Source: Clostridia bacterium
GTDB lineage: Bacteria; Bacillota; Clostridia; TANB77; CAG-508
Direction of reading: 5' to 3'
Assembly (NCBI GenBank): GCA_029258515.1
Contig: JARHYK010000023.1
Span: 1-62,148 of the forward strand
Length of the DNA: 62,148 bases
The notes under the pieces were generated by a model. It had not been told where the DNA came from. It did no database searches and saw only the letters and a list, made by a program, of their open reading frames with translations. The position numbers and the translations under genes are program-made. Shown piece after piece: positions 36,468 to 44,841 of this stretch; the first letter of the stretch is position 1; each line of letters begins with the position of its first letter.

Positions 36468-38042
36468 ATGAAATCAAACTTTTTTAAATATGCATTTGTA
36501 ATATTTGTAATTGGAATTATGATTTTTGCAATTTATAAGATTAAAGCAGAAGAAAAAAATGAAGAAAAAGGACAAGTTCAAACAAACATAGAACAAAAAA
36601 AAGTAACTGAAATAAAATTAGGTATTGCGTCATTAGATAGTACCAACCCAATTTTTAGCAAAAATAAAAACGTTCAAGATATATCTAAATTAATATATGA
36701 ACCATTATTTTCTTTAACACCAGATTATAAATTAGAACCATGTTTAGCAAAAGAATGGGCAAAACAAAACGAAACAACATATATAATTCAATTAAAAGAA
36801 AATATACGTTGGGCAGATGGGGAAAAATTTACAGTTGACGATGTTAAATTTACTATAGAAAAATTAAAGACAGTTGATTCACTTTATTCTCCAAATGTAA
36901 AAAATATTGTAGACATAGAAATAATTGATGACTATACATTTAAAATAATTTTAGATAAAGAAGTTCCTTTTTTTGAATATAATTTAATATTTCCAATAAT
37001 GTCAAATCAATTCTATATGGATAAAGAATTTTCTAGTGGCATTGTGCCAGTTGGTACTGGAATATTTAAGTATATTGACGTGAAATCAACACATCTGACG
37101 ATGGTAAGAAATAATAATTGGTGGAATGATAAAGAAGAGCCTACATTAAATAAAATATTTGTAAATATTTATTCATCATTAGGTGAACTATACAATAGTT
37201 TTAAAATGGGAAATTTAGATTTAATAAGTACAGACAATAGTAATCTAGAAGAATATATAGGAACAATAGGATATGCCAAAAAAGAAATGAAAGGTAGAGA
37301 ACATGACTTTTTAGCAATGAATACATCAAATTATCTTCTTTCAAGGCAAGAAGTAAGAAAAGCAATTTCGTACTCTTTAGATAAATCCAATATGGTTTCT
37401 AGTATATTTAACAACAAATATTACACTTCAAGTTTTCCACTTGATTATGGGAATTGGTTATACCAAGAAAAAAATGCAAGCTCAGGATTTAATCCAGACC
37501 AAGCTAAAAAGATATTGGAAGAAAATGGATGGTTACTAAAAAATGGAGTTTGGCAAAAAGTAGAAAATTATAAAACATTAAGTTTAACATTCAATTTGGC
37601 AGTAAAATCAAGTAATTATTTGCAAGTTGAGGTTGCTAAAAATATTCAAACACAATTGGGCAAACAAGGAATAAGAATAAATATTAATCAGTTATCTAAT
37701 GATAACTATATAAATGCAATAAATAATAGAAATTATGATATTATATTATGTGGGTTAAATTTATCATTCAGTCCTGATTTATCAACATTTTTTGGAGAAA
37801 AAAATATAGCTAATTATTCTAATGATGAAGTAACAAAAATTTTAGAAGAAGTAAAAAATACTAAAGATGACAATGTTTTAATAGAAAGATATAAAAGATT
37901 AAGCGAAATTTATAGAGAAGATATACCATATATAAGTTTATATAATAATAAATATACAGTTGCATATAGTACTGGATTAGTAGGCAATGTAACACCAAAT
38001 TGGTATAATGATTTTTATAATATTCATACATGGTATAAATAA
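36468..38042 (+). CDS. Orphan peptide/nickel-type ABC solute-binding protein
   Basis: A 524-residue family-5 (OppA/DppA-like) solute-binding protein: LIYEPLFSLTPDYKLEPCLAKEW, IRWADGEKFTVDDVKFTIEKL, PVGTGIFKY, VRKAISYSLDK and YKRLSEIYREDIPYISLY are classic. The N-terminal hydrophobic helix (residues 8-25) has no lipobox Cys, so it is an uncleaved anchor rather than a lipoprotein. No permease or ATPase gene is adjacent; it is flanked by vanW and recA. It may share a transporter encoded elsewhere or act as a sensor. SD is GAGGTGG. Confidence 0.88.
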   Translation: MKSNFFKYAFVIFVIGIMIFAIYKIKAEEKNEEKGQVQTNIEQKKVTEIKLGIASLDSTNPIFSKNKNVQDISKLIYEPLFSLTPDYKLEPCLAKEWAKQNETTYIIQLKENIRWADGEKFTVDDVKFTIEKLKTVDSLYSPNVKNIVDIEIIDDYTFKIILDKEVPFFEYNLIFPIMSNQFYMDKEFSSGIVPVGTGIFKYIDVKSTHLTMVRNNNWWNDKEEPTLNKIFVNIYSSLGELYNSFKMGNLDLISTDNSNLEEYIGTIGYAKKEMKGREHDFLAMNTSNYLLSRQEVRKAISYSLDKSNMVSSIFNNKYYTSSFPLDYGNWLYQEKNASSGFNPDQAKKILEENGWLLKNGVWQKVENYKTLSLTFNLAVKSSNYLQVEVAKNIQTQLGKQGIRININQLSNDNYINAINNRNYDIILCGLNLSFSPDLSTFFGEKNIANYSNDEVTKILEEVKNTKDDNVLIERYKRLSEIYREDIPYISLYNNKYTVAYSTGLVGNVTPNWYNDFYNIHTWYK

Positions 38043-38067
38043 AAAGTTAAATATTTTATAAAAAGTA

Positions 38068-38116
38068 TTGACAAAACAAATATTTGGTATATAATAAAAA
38101 CACCAAACAAAAGTTT
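38068..38116 (+). promoter_or_regulatory. recA promoter with LexA-like box
   Basis: TTGACA (38068-38073), 16-base spacer, TATAAT (38090-38095). Just downstream, AAACAAAAGTTT (38105-38116) differs by one base from the reverse complement of the lexA box (AAACAAAAGTTC). This fits SOS control of recA by steric block near +1. Confidence 0.7.
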
Positions 38117-38135
38117 TAAAATAGGAGGAAAAATA

Positions 38136-39176
38136 ATGGGAGAAAATCTAGAAAAAAGAAAAGCATTAGAAGCAGCAATGTCACAAATAGAAAAACAATA
38201 TGGAAAAGGTTCTGTTATGAAATTAGGAGAATACAAAGCAATGGAAGTAGAAGCTATTCCAACAGGAGCTTTAAGCTTAGACATAGCATTAGGAATAGGA
38301 GGAGTACCACGAGGAAGAATAATAGAAATATTTGGACCTGAATCATCTGGTAAAACAACTTTAGCATTACACATTATTGCAGAAGCACAAAAACAAGGAG
38401 GAGAAGTTGCATTTATAGATGCTGAACATGCATTAGACCCAGTATATTCAAAAAAATTAGGTGTAGACATAGATAATTTAATAGTATCACAACCAGATAC
38501 AGGAGAACAAGCATTAGAAATTACAGAAAGCTTAGTAAGAAGTGGAGCATTAGATGTAGTAGTAGTGGATTCAGTTGCAGCATTAGTTCCAAAAGCAGAA
38601 ATAGATGGAGATATGGGAGATTCTCATATGGGACTTCAAGCAAGATTGATGTCACAAGCATTAAGAAAATTGGCAGGATCAATTAATAAATCAAAAACAG
38701 TGTTGATATTCATAAATCAATTAAGAGAAAAGATAGGAGTAATGTTTGGAAATCCAGAAACTACAACAGGTGGTAGAGCATTAAAATTTTATGCTTCTGT
38801 TAGATTAGATATTAGAAGAATAGAAAATATAAAACAAGATGGAGAAATAAAAGGAAGTAGAACAAGAGTTAAAGTTGTCAAAAACAAAGTAGCACCACCT
38901 TTTAGAGAAGCAGAATTTGATATAGTATATGGAGAAGGAATATCAAAAGAAGGAAATATCTTAGATATGGCTGTAAATCTAGATATTGTAGAAAAAAGTG
39001 GTTCATGGTTTAGTTATGATGGAAATAGAATAGGACAAGGTAGAGAAAATGTAAAAAGATATTTAAAAGAAAATCCAGAAATGTTAGCTGAAATTGAGAA
39101 AAAGGTTAGAGAAGATGTAGCTAAAGCATTTGAACAAAGTTTAGGTGAAGAAATACCACAAGCAGATGAAGAATAA
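38136..39176 (+). CDS. recA: RecA recombinase
   Basis: A 346-residue RecA. Walker [11 protein letters not shown], Walker B region [13 protein letters not shown], loop L1 [22 protein letters not shown], loop L2 [20 protein letters not shown], and an acidic C-terminus. It forms the filament that drives homologous recombination and LexA cleavage. SD AGGAGG. recX follows by 25 bases. Confidence 0.98.
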   Translation: MGENLEKRKALEAAMSQIEKQYGKGSVMKLGEYKAMEVEAIPTGALSLDIALGIGGVPRGRIIEIFGPESSGKTTLALHIIAEAQKQGGEVAFIDAEHALDPVYSKKLGVDIDNLIVSQPDTGEQALEITESLVRSGALDVVVVDSVAALVPKAEIDGDMGDSHMGLQARLMSQALRKLAGSINKSKTVLIFINQLREKIGVMFGNPETTTGGRALKFYASVRLDIRRIENIKQDGEIKGSRTRVKVVKNKVAPPFREAEFDIVYGEGISKEGNILDMAVNLDIVEKSGSWFSYDGNRIGQGRENVKRYLKENPEMLAEIEKKVREDVAKAFEQSLGEEIPQADEE

Positions 39177-39201
39177 AAAACAAAGAAGGTAAATAAATAT
39201 T

Positions 39202-39651
39202 ATGTATTCAATTGAAGAATTTGACAAAGAAAAAACCAAAGTATTAAAATATATAATATACAAAAGAAGAACAGAACATGAAGTAACAACAAAATTTTCT
39301 AAAACGCTAAAACCAGATTTACTAGAAGATATTATTGAATACTTAAAAGAAGCAAAATACATTGATGATAAAGAGTATGTTGAAAAAACAGTTAATAATT
39401 TTAAAGCATTGAAAAATTTATCAATAAGGGAAATTAAATATAAGTTATTAGCAAAAGGAATAAAAAAAGATGATATTGAAGATTATATGTATGAAAATAA
39501 AGAAATTTTAGAAGAATATGAAAAAAAATCAATATCAAATATAATTTACAAGAAAAAAACATCAATGGAAATAGAAGAAATAAAAACATATTTATTAAAA
39601 AAAGGATATAAATTAGAAAATATAAATTTTGAAATAGAGGAAGAAGAATAA
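39202..39651 (+). CDS. recX: RecX, RecA modulator
   Basis: A 149-residue RecX of three-helix repeats: KVLKYIIYKRRTEHEVTTKF, then YLKEAKYIDDKEYVEKTVNNFKALKNLSIREIKYKLLAKGI, and a last repeat ending EIKTYLLKKGYKLENI. It binds and destabilises or modulates RecA filaments. Directly downstream of recA; scpA starts one base after its stop. Confidence 0.9.
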   Translation: MYSIEEFDKEKTKVLKYIIYKRRTEHEVTTKFSKTLKPDLLEDIIEYLKEAKYIDDKEYVEKTVNNFKALKNLSIREIKYKLLAKGIKKDDIEDYMYENKEILEEYEKKSISNIIYKKKTSMEIEEIKTYLLKKGYKLENINFEIEEEE

Positions 39652-39652
39652 A

Positions 39653-40411
39653 ATGCCAAATATATTAACATTAGAAACAAAAAAATATTTAATTAAAATC
39701 GATAATTTTGAAGGACCATTAGATTTATTAATATATTTAATAGACAAAAATAAAATGGATATATATGATATTAATTTATCAGAAATCACAGAACAATATA
39801 TAGAATATCTAAATGACATGGAAGAACTGAATTTGGAAATAGCAAGCGAGTTTTTAGTGATGGCATCTTCCTTATTATATTTAAAATCTAAAAGTTTATT
39901 ACCACAAGAACAAGAAGAGAATGAAGAGTTAACTGAAGAAGAACTTATTGAAAGGATAATTGAATATAAAAAATATAAGGAAATTAGTAAAAAGTTAAAA
40001 GAAAATTACTTAATATATTCAAAAAGAATGACTAAGAATCCAGAAGATATAAAACTACCTAAAAAAAAGCTTGAAAAAAATTTCGAAGAAAACATAATCC
40101 CAGAAATTTATAAAAGCTTAGTAGAAAGAACAAATCAGAAATTAAATGCTAATGCTAAAAATATTGAAAAAATTGCTATAGTTGAGCATTATACAGTGGC
40201 GAGCAAAGTAAAAGAAATGTTTCTAATATTAAACAAGCAAAAAAGATTTATATTTAACAAACTTTTCTCATTAAAACAAAAAGATAAGCAAGAAGTAATA
40301 ACAGCTTTTAGTGGACTATTAGAGATGTCAAGAAGGAGCAAGGTAGAAACAAAACAAGAGAAAATATTCGGAGATATCTTGGTTGAAAAAAAGAAAAAAT
40401 GTAATTCATAA
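39653..40411 (+). CDS. scpA: Segregation and condensation protein A
   Basis: A 252-residue kleisin of the Smc-ScpAB condensin. N-terminus FEGPLDLLIYLIDKNKMDIYDINLSEITEQYIEYL and FLVMASSLLYLKSKSLLP are the family signature, with a C-terminal winged helix that binds Smc. The start is one base after the recX stop, so translation may be coupled. scpB, the normal partner, is not next to it or elsewhere in the window. Confidence 0.93.
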   Translation: MPNILTLETKKYLIKIDNFEGPLDLLIYLIDKNKMDIYDINLSEITEQYIEYLNDMEELNLEIASEFLVMASSLLYLKSKSLLPQEQEENEELTEEELIERIIEYKKYKEISKKLKENYLIYSKRMTKNPEDIKLPKKKLEKNFEENIIPEIYKSLVERTNQKLNANAKNIEKIAIVEHYTVASKVKEMFLILNKQKRFIFNKLFSLKQKDKQEVITAFSGLLEMSRRSKVETKQEKIFGDILVEKKKKCNS

Positions 40412-40476
40412 AAAAATTAATTTTTGCATATAATATTATATAAGAAATAAGACTAATAAAAAGGAGAGTGAACATC

Positions 40477-40584
40477 ATGTGGCAATTTATTATAGGACTA
40501 GTTGTAGGAGCGAATGTATCATTGATTTTGTATTCTTGTATAATACTTGCAAGCAGAGCAGAATATAATAATAAATATATGTAA
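40477..40584 (+). CDS. Small single-pass membrane protein (35 residues)
   Basis: ATG with AAGGAGAG seven bases upstream. MWQFIIGLVVGANVSLI then LYSCIILASRAEYNNKYM is one transmembrane helix with a short polar tail, similar in style to small proteins annotated DUF3789. It lies between scpA and a DUF2953 gene. Confidence 0.65.
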   Translation: MWQFIIGLVVGANVSLILYSCIILASRAEYNNKYM

Positions 40585-40650
40585 TTTATGTTTAGAAAAC
40601 TAAAAAATGGAAAAACTAATAAAAATTAAGAAGGAAGAAGGCGAAATATT

Positions 40651-41337
40651 ATGCTATTCCTATTTGAATTTTTATTAGTTCTTTTTTTTATTGTATTTTT
40701 GACATTAACTATTAAATTTCGAGTAGAAATAAAAGAACTAGAATTTTCTTCTAAAAAAAAATGTAGTATAAATACTTTAGGAAAAAGTGAAAAAACTCAT
40801 TTAAATAAGAAATATCAGGTTAGATTGGTAATATATTTATTAAATACTATCCCTATTTTTAAATTAACAATTAATAAAAAAAGAATTGATAAATTAAAAG
40901 ATAACACAAAAAACAAAATTAAGAATAGATTTAAAGAAAAAATAAAAAAACAAAATCAAAAACGTTTAGAAAATAATTACAACATTAAAAGCGATGTAAA
41001 AACTATTAGTAAAAACATAGTAGTAAAAGTTAAAAAATTTGAATTAGATTTTGAAATTGGAACAGAAAATGTGATTCTTACATCATTTTTAGTGCCCTTT
41101 ATAAGTTATATAATTTCATACATGATTTCGAAAAATCAAGAAAATATTTATGAAAACAAGTACAATATAAAACCAATATTTAAAGAAAATAATATAATAA
41201 ATTTTAAATTAAATTGTATATTTGAAATAAAACTGATACATATTATAACTGCGATATGTATTATAAAAAAGAAAAGGAGAGTAGATAAAAATGAGCGAAC
41301 ACCCAATAGAAAGCATTATGACTACAGCTATGAATAG
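40651..41337 (+). CDS. DUF2953-type membrane-associated protein
   Basis: 228 residues with an N-terminal hydrophobic helix (residues 1-22), a basic middle (KLKDNTKNKIKNRFKEKIKKQNQKR) and a hydrophobic segment with FELDFEIGTENVILTSFLVPFISYIISYMI, the recognisable DUF2953 core (G.G.......a.......). This family is regularly encoded directly before ytfJ in spore formers. It overlaps the start of ytfJ by 47 bases, suggesting coupling. Confidence 0.8.
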   Translation: MLFLFEFLLVLFFIVFLTLTIKFRVEIKELEFSSKKKCSINTLGKSEKTHLNKKYQVRLVIYLLNTIPIFKLTINKKRIDKLKDNTKNKIKNRFKEKIKKQNQKRLENNYNIKSDVKTISKNIVVKVKKFELDFEIGTENVILTSFLVPFISYIISYMISKNQENIYENKYNIKPIFKENNIINFKLNCIFEIKLIHIITAICIIKKKRRVDKNERTPNRKHYDYSYE

Positions 41338-41867
41338 TATTCAAGATATGATTGATGTAAATACAATAATAGGAGAGCCAATAGAAACATCGAATAATGT
41401 TGTAATAATACCAATATCAAAGGTATCCTTTGGCTTTGCAGCTGGAGGAAGTGAATTTAAAGGAGAAACACTTAATGAATACAAAAAAATAGAAAAAGAA
41501 GAAAACATCCAATACAGATTACCTTTTGGAGGGGGAAGTGGGGCACGGAGTTAGCATTAATCCAATAGCATTTTTAGTAATTACAAAAGATAATGTTAGA
41601 CTAATTCCTATAACCCATTCTTCTGCTATTGATAGAATTTTAGATTATATGCCAGATTTAATGGAAAAAACTAATAATATGATGAATAAATGTATACAAA
41701 ATAAAAAAGAAGAAACAGAAAAAATAATAAAAAAAATGAATAGCAGAAATAACAATAAAAATACTGAAAAAATAGACAAAAAAGCTAAAAAAGAAACAAA
41801 GCAGCCAGAAGAAATAGTAGAAGAATTTGAATTTGATGAAACAACTGATGAAGATGATGAGATATGA
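41291..41867 (+). CDS. ytfJ: YtfJ/GerW sporulation protein, requires +1 shift at CGGA
   Basis: The YtfJ family is made in the forespore and affects germination. Frame 1 (85 codons) has the family core HPIESIMTTAMNSIQDMIDVN, VIGEPI-like TIIGEPIETSNNVVIIPISKVSFGFAAGG, and ends PFGGGSGA then CGG (41546) AGT TAG. Skipping C gives GGA GTT AGC ATT AAT CCA, i.e. GGGSGAGVSINPIAFLV, exactly the conserved motif, and the protein continues with an acidic tail to 191 residues. The downstream ORF start at 41526 is not a real start; it is in the Gly-rich motif. SD is AAAGGAG at 41273. The stop TGA is part of palindromic repeat E. Confidence 0.85.
41546..41549 (+). other. CGGA +1 recoding site in ytfJ
   Basis: Frame 0 is GGG GCA CGG AGT TAG; shifted reading is GCA (C) GGA GTT AGC, restoring the invariant Gly of the GAGVSINP motif. 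A GGAGGGGGA tract lies 10 bases upstream, but similar tracts are absent at the other three sites. Confidence 0.85.
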
Positions 41868-41938
41868 TCCTTTTTGGGACAGGTTAAAAAAGTATCGTTT
41901 TAAACTGATTCTTTTTTAACCTATTTCAAAAAGGATCA
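41865..41938 (+). repeat. Palindromic repeat E, containing the ytfJ stop codon
   Basis: TGATCCTTTTTGGGACAGGT at the start (TGA is the stop) pairs with the end ACCTATTTCAAAAAGGATCA; the centre AAAAAAGTATCGTTTTAA is shared with copy B at 11888-11960. Followed by GTTTTT, so it may terminate. Confidence 0.8.
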
Positions 41939-41941
41939 GTT

Positions 41942-42018
41942 TTTGTCGAAAACTTCTAATAAATCGACAAAACTTCTATTATTTTGCTATTGGAAAAATA
42001 TGGAAAAGATAGTATAAT
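41942..42018 (+). promoter_or_regulatory. Two Spo0A boxes and promoter of the spoIIA operon
   Basis: TTTGTCGAA (41942-41950) is a full Spo0A box, and TCGACAAA (41964-41971) is a second one in opposite orientation. A sigma-A-like promoter follows: TTGGAA (41990-41995), 17 bases, TATAAT (42013-42018). In Bacillus the spoIIA operon is switched on by Spo0A~P, so this layout fits; a sigma-H element was not clear. Confidence 0.8.
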
Positions 42019-42071
42019 TAGTGTATATTTTAAAAGATGAGTTTTGAAACAAATAAGAAAGGAAGGATTAA

Positions 42072-42404
42072 ATGGAAACGGAATTTTTTGAAAAGGACAA
42101 ACTTCTTATTTTTAAAATTTTAGATGAAATTGATGATCACAGTGTTAAAACAATAAGAAGAAAAGCAGATTATGATATTGAAAAATATATGCCTAAAAAA
42201 GTAATTTTTGATTTTGAAAATGTTACTTTTATGGATAGCGCAGGTATTGGTTTAATTGTTGGGAGGTACAAATTTGCTAAATTGCTAGGAGCAAAAATTG
42301 AACTTACTAAATTAAATCAAAGTGTTAAGAAAATTTTTGAAATGAGTGGTATTCTAAAATTGATACCCATTACTGATATGAATATTAATGAAATAACTGC
42401 ATAA
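42072..42404 (+). CDS. spoIIAA: Anti-sigma-F factor antagonist SpoIIAA
   Basis: A 110-residue STAS protein. The phosphorylated Ser is Ser56 in VTFMDSAGIGLIVGRYK; SpoIIAB phosphorylates it, SpoIIE dephosphorylates it, and the unphosphorylated form releases sigma-F from SpoIIAB. SD AAGGAAGG. First gene of the spoIIA operon. Confidence 0.97.
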   Translation: METEFFEKDKLLIFKILDEIDDHSVKTIRRKADYDIEKYMPKKVIFDFENVTFMDSAGIGLIVGRYKFAKLLGAKIELTKLNQSVKKIFEMSGILKLIPITDMNINEITA

Positions 42405-42461
42405 TAAAGATGGTTTATAGGTTCTCCTTAAAATCTAAATACATAAAAAGGAAATGTAAAT

Positions 42462-42954
42462 ATGAATGAAAAAATTGAAAATGAAATGAGATTAGAATTT
42501 TTAAGTAAATCTTCAAATGAAGCCTTTGCTAGAATTACTGTTGCTGCATTTGCTTCTCAACTTGATCCTACTATTGAAGAATTAGCAGACATAAAAACTG
42601 CTGTTTCTGAAGCTGTTACAAATTCTATAATACATCGGATATGAAAATAAAATCGGAATTGTTAAAATATATTCAAAATTAGAAAATGATGAAATAACTA
42701 TAGTAATATCTGATAATGGAAAAGGAATAGAGAATATTGAAGTTGCAAAAGAACCATTATATACAACTAAACCCAATTTAGAACGATCTGGAATGGGATT
42801 TACTATTATGGAAAGTTTTATGGATTCGGTAACTATTGAATCTGTTGTTGGACTTGGTACAAAAATAACTATGAAAAAGAAAATAAAGAAAATTAATGAA
42901 ATTAGTGATATTAAAGAAGATGCATCTGAATTAGAAGAAACTTTTACTGCATAA
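42462..42954 (+). CDS. spoIIAB: Anti-sigma-F factor/kinase SpoIIAB, requires +1 shift at CGGA
   Basis: A GHKL-fold serine kinase that binds sigma-F. Frame 1 has 58 codons ([22 protein letters not shown]...EAVTNSIIH) and then CGG (42636) ATA TGA. Skipping C gives GGA TAT GAA AAT AAA, i.e. IIHGYENKIG, matching the invariant IIHGYE of SpoIIAB, followed by SDNGKGI (ATP-lid G box), [19 protein letters not shown] and a stop at 42952-42954. Total 163 residues, with a short C-terminal extension. Without the shift the product would be 60 residues and lack the ATP site. It lies between intact spoIIAA and sigF. Confidence 0.9.
42636..42639 (+). other. CGGA +1 recoding site in spoIIAB
   Basis: Frame 0 is ATA CAT CGG ATA TGA; shifted reading is CAT (C) GGA TAT GAA, restoring the invariant HGYE motif of the kinase. 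Confidence 0.9.
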
Positions 42955-42999
42955 AATTTTATATATCAAAAATAATTAGTTAGAGGTAAGGAAATTAAT

Positions 43000-43728
43000 A
43001 TGTTTGAAAATGATAATAATTCAATAAAAAAAGCACAAAATGGAGACAAATTTGAATTAGAAAGACTTATTAGAGATAACAGTGGACTTATATGGAGTAT
43101 AGTAAAAAGATTTTCTGGTAGAGGTTTTGAATTAGAAGATTTGTACCAAATAGGTTGTGTGGGATTTATAAAATCGATTAAAAGATTTGATACTAGCTTT
43201 GATGTAAAACTTTCAACATATACAGTACCATATATATTAGGAGAAATAAAAAGATATATAAGAGATGATGGAACAATAAAAATTAGTAGGAGTATCAAAG
43301 AATTACAAGTAAAAATTAAAATGATGCAAAAAGAATATCAAGATAAATACAAAAAAGAAATAACAATAGAAGAATTATCAAAGGAGTTAAAAATTTCAAA
43401 AGAGGATATAGCAATAGCTTTAGAGGCTAATAAGCCAATAGAATCTATAGATGGAATCTATCAATCAGAAAAAGGTGAAAAAGGAATTTCTTTGATTGAA
43501 AAAGTTTCTATAAATGAAAACGAAGAAGAAAAGATAACTACTAAAATAGCTATTAGAGAATTAATAAATGAATTACCAATAAAAGATAAACAAATTATAT
43601 TGCTAAGATATTATAAAGAAAAAACTCAAACTGAAGTAGCTAAAATATTAGGAATAAGTCAAGTGCAGGTATCTAGGACAGAAAGAAAGATATTAGATAA
43701 AATGAAATTAAAGTTGGGGGTAGTATGA
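43000..43728 (+). CDS. sigF: RNA polymerase sigma-F factor
   Basis: A 242-residue forespore-specific sigma-70 family factor. Region 2 has FELEDLYQIGCVGFIKSIKRFD, region 3 follows, and region 4 has the helix-turn-helix TQTEVAKILGISQVQVSRTERKIL. It is held inactive by SpoIIAB before septation. Third gene of the spoIIA operon; its last bases overlap the spoIID start (ATGA). Confidence 0.97.
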   Translation: MFENDNNSIKKAQNGDKFELERLIRDNSGLIWSIVKRFSGRGFELEDLYQIGCVGFIKSIKRFDTSFDVKLSTYTVPYILGEIKRYIRDDGTIKISRSIKELQVKIKMMQKEYQDKYKKEITIEELSKELKISKEDIAIALEANKPIESIDGIYQSEKGEKGISLIEKVSINENEEEKITTKIAIRELINELPIKDKQIILLRYYKEKTQTEVAKILGISQVQVSRTERKILDKMKLKLGVV

Positions 43729-44747
43729 AAAAAATTTTTATATATATTTTGATTCTAATTACTAGCTGTTTCATAATTCCAGCAATTTTTAGTAAAAGCG
43801 CTAATAAGACTGCTGAAACTTTAAATACAAATAATGTTGAAAACACTATTGAAAAAGAAGATAATACTTGCAAAGAAAAAACGGAAAAAGGCGAAGAAAT
43901 AAGTATTAAGCTTCTACATGAAAAAACAGGAGAAACAGAAGAAGTAAACTTAGAAGAATATCTATGTAATGTAGTTTCTGCAGAAATGCCAGTTTCTTTT
44001 GAATTAGAAGCTTTAAAAGCACAAGCTATTGTTGCAAGAACTTATACTATATTTAAGATGGAAAATAAAAAGCATGAAAATGCTGATATTTGCGATAGCT
44101 CAAAATGTTGCCAAGCATGGGTTTCTAAAGAAGAAAGATTTAAAAGATGGGAAGATGGTAAAAAAGAAGAAAATTGGATAAAGATTTCCAAAGCTGTTGA
44201 TGAAACAAAAGGGAAAATTATTACATATAATAATAAACCTATAAATGCTTTTTTCCATTCTAATAGCGGAGGAAAAACGGAGCTTCCTGTAAATGTATGG
44301 GGTGGAAATAATTATCCATATCTACAAGTTATTGAAACTTCAGGAGAAAACGAATACAAGCAATTTTTATCTGAACTAGAACTTAGCAACGAAGAACTAC
44401 TAGATAAATTAAAAGTTAAATATGGTGATATCAATATTAATTTTGAAGATGATAATGATATTAAAATATTAGAATTTACTGAAAGTGGTAGAGTAAGAAC
44501 AATCAAAATGGGAAACCATAACATTTCAGGTGTTGAGTTAAGAAATATTTTAAATTTAAAATCAAATAATTTTGAAATTGAAAAAAAAGACGGAAAAATA
44601 AAATTTAAAGTCAAAGGCTATGGACATGGTGTAGGTATGAGCCAAACAGGTGCAGATAGTTTAGCAAAACAAGGCAAAAATGCAGAAGAAATAATAAAAC
44701 ATTTTTATAAAAACATTGAAATTAAAAATGTCTCTCAAATACTTTAA
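43725..44747 (+). CDS. spoIID: Stage II sporulation protein D
   Basis: A 340-residue lytic transglycosylase needed for engulfment. N-terminal signal anchor (residues 3-22), then LEEYLCNVVSAEMPVSFELEALKAQAIVARTYT, the family signature with the catalytic Glu, INAFFHSNSGGKTE, and the C-terminal GYGHGVGMSQTGADSLA. It shares the ATGA overlap with sigF. In Bacillus spoIID is separate, but this adjacency to the spoIIA operon is seen in Clostridia. Confidence 0.95.
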   Translation: MKKIFIYILILITSCFIIPAIFSKSANKTAETLNTNNVENTIEKEDNTCKEKTEKGEEISIKLLHEKTGETEEVNLEEYLCNVVSAEMPVSFELEALKAQAIVARTYTIFKMENKKHENADICDSSKCCQAWVSKEERFKRWEDGKKEENWIKISKAVDETKGKIITYNNKPINAFFHSNSGGKTELPVNVWGGNNYPYLQVIETSGENEYKQFLSELELSNEELLDKLKVKYGDININFEDDNDIKILEFTESGRVRTIKMGNHNISGVELRNILNLKSNNFEIEKKDGKIKFKVKGYGHGVGMSQTGADSLAKQGKNAEEIIKHFYKNIEIKNVSQIL

Positions 44748-44781
44748 TTGTATAACTCAATTAAAAACTTATAATAATTAT

Positions 44782-44810
44782 GTATAATATTCTATAAAAA
44801 GGAAATAATT
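44782..44810 (+). promoter_or_regulatory. Candidate sigma-F/G promoter of the spoIIQ-like gene
   Basis: GTATA (44782-44786) and GGAAATAATT (44801-44810) resemble sigma-F/G -35 and -10 elements, but the 14-base spacer is one or two bases short. Confidence 0.35.
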
Positions 44811-44841
44811 TTATTAGAATAAAATTTTAAAGGAGGATATT

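Noticed and set aside
38079..38089. AAATATTT palindrome in the recA promoter as the LexA site
   Set aside because: It does not match GAACnnnnGTTY; the AAACAAAAGTTT site just downstream matches the lexA box far better.
41528..41536. GGAGGGGGA tract as a general frameshift stimulator
   Set aside because: It encodes the conserved Gly run of YtfJ and has no equivalent at the other three CGGA sites, so it cannot be the common signal.
41526..41867. Separate gene starting at TTG 41526 after ytfJ
   Set aside because: The start lies inside the Gly-rich YtfJ motif with no independent SD, and the sequence is the second half of the YtfJ family.
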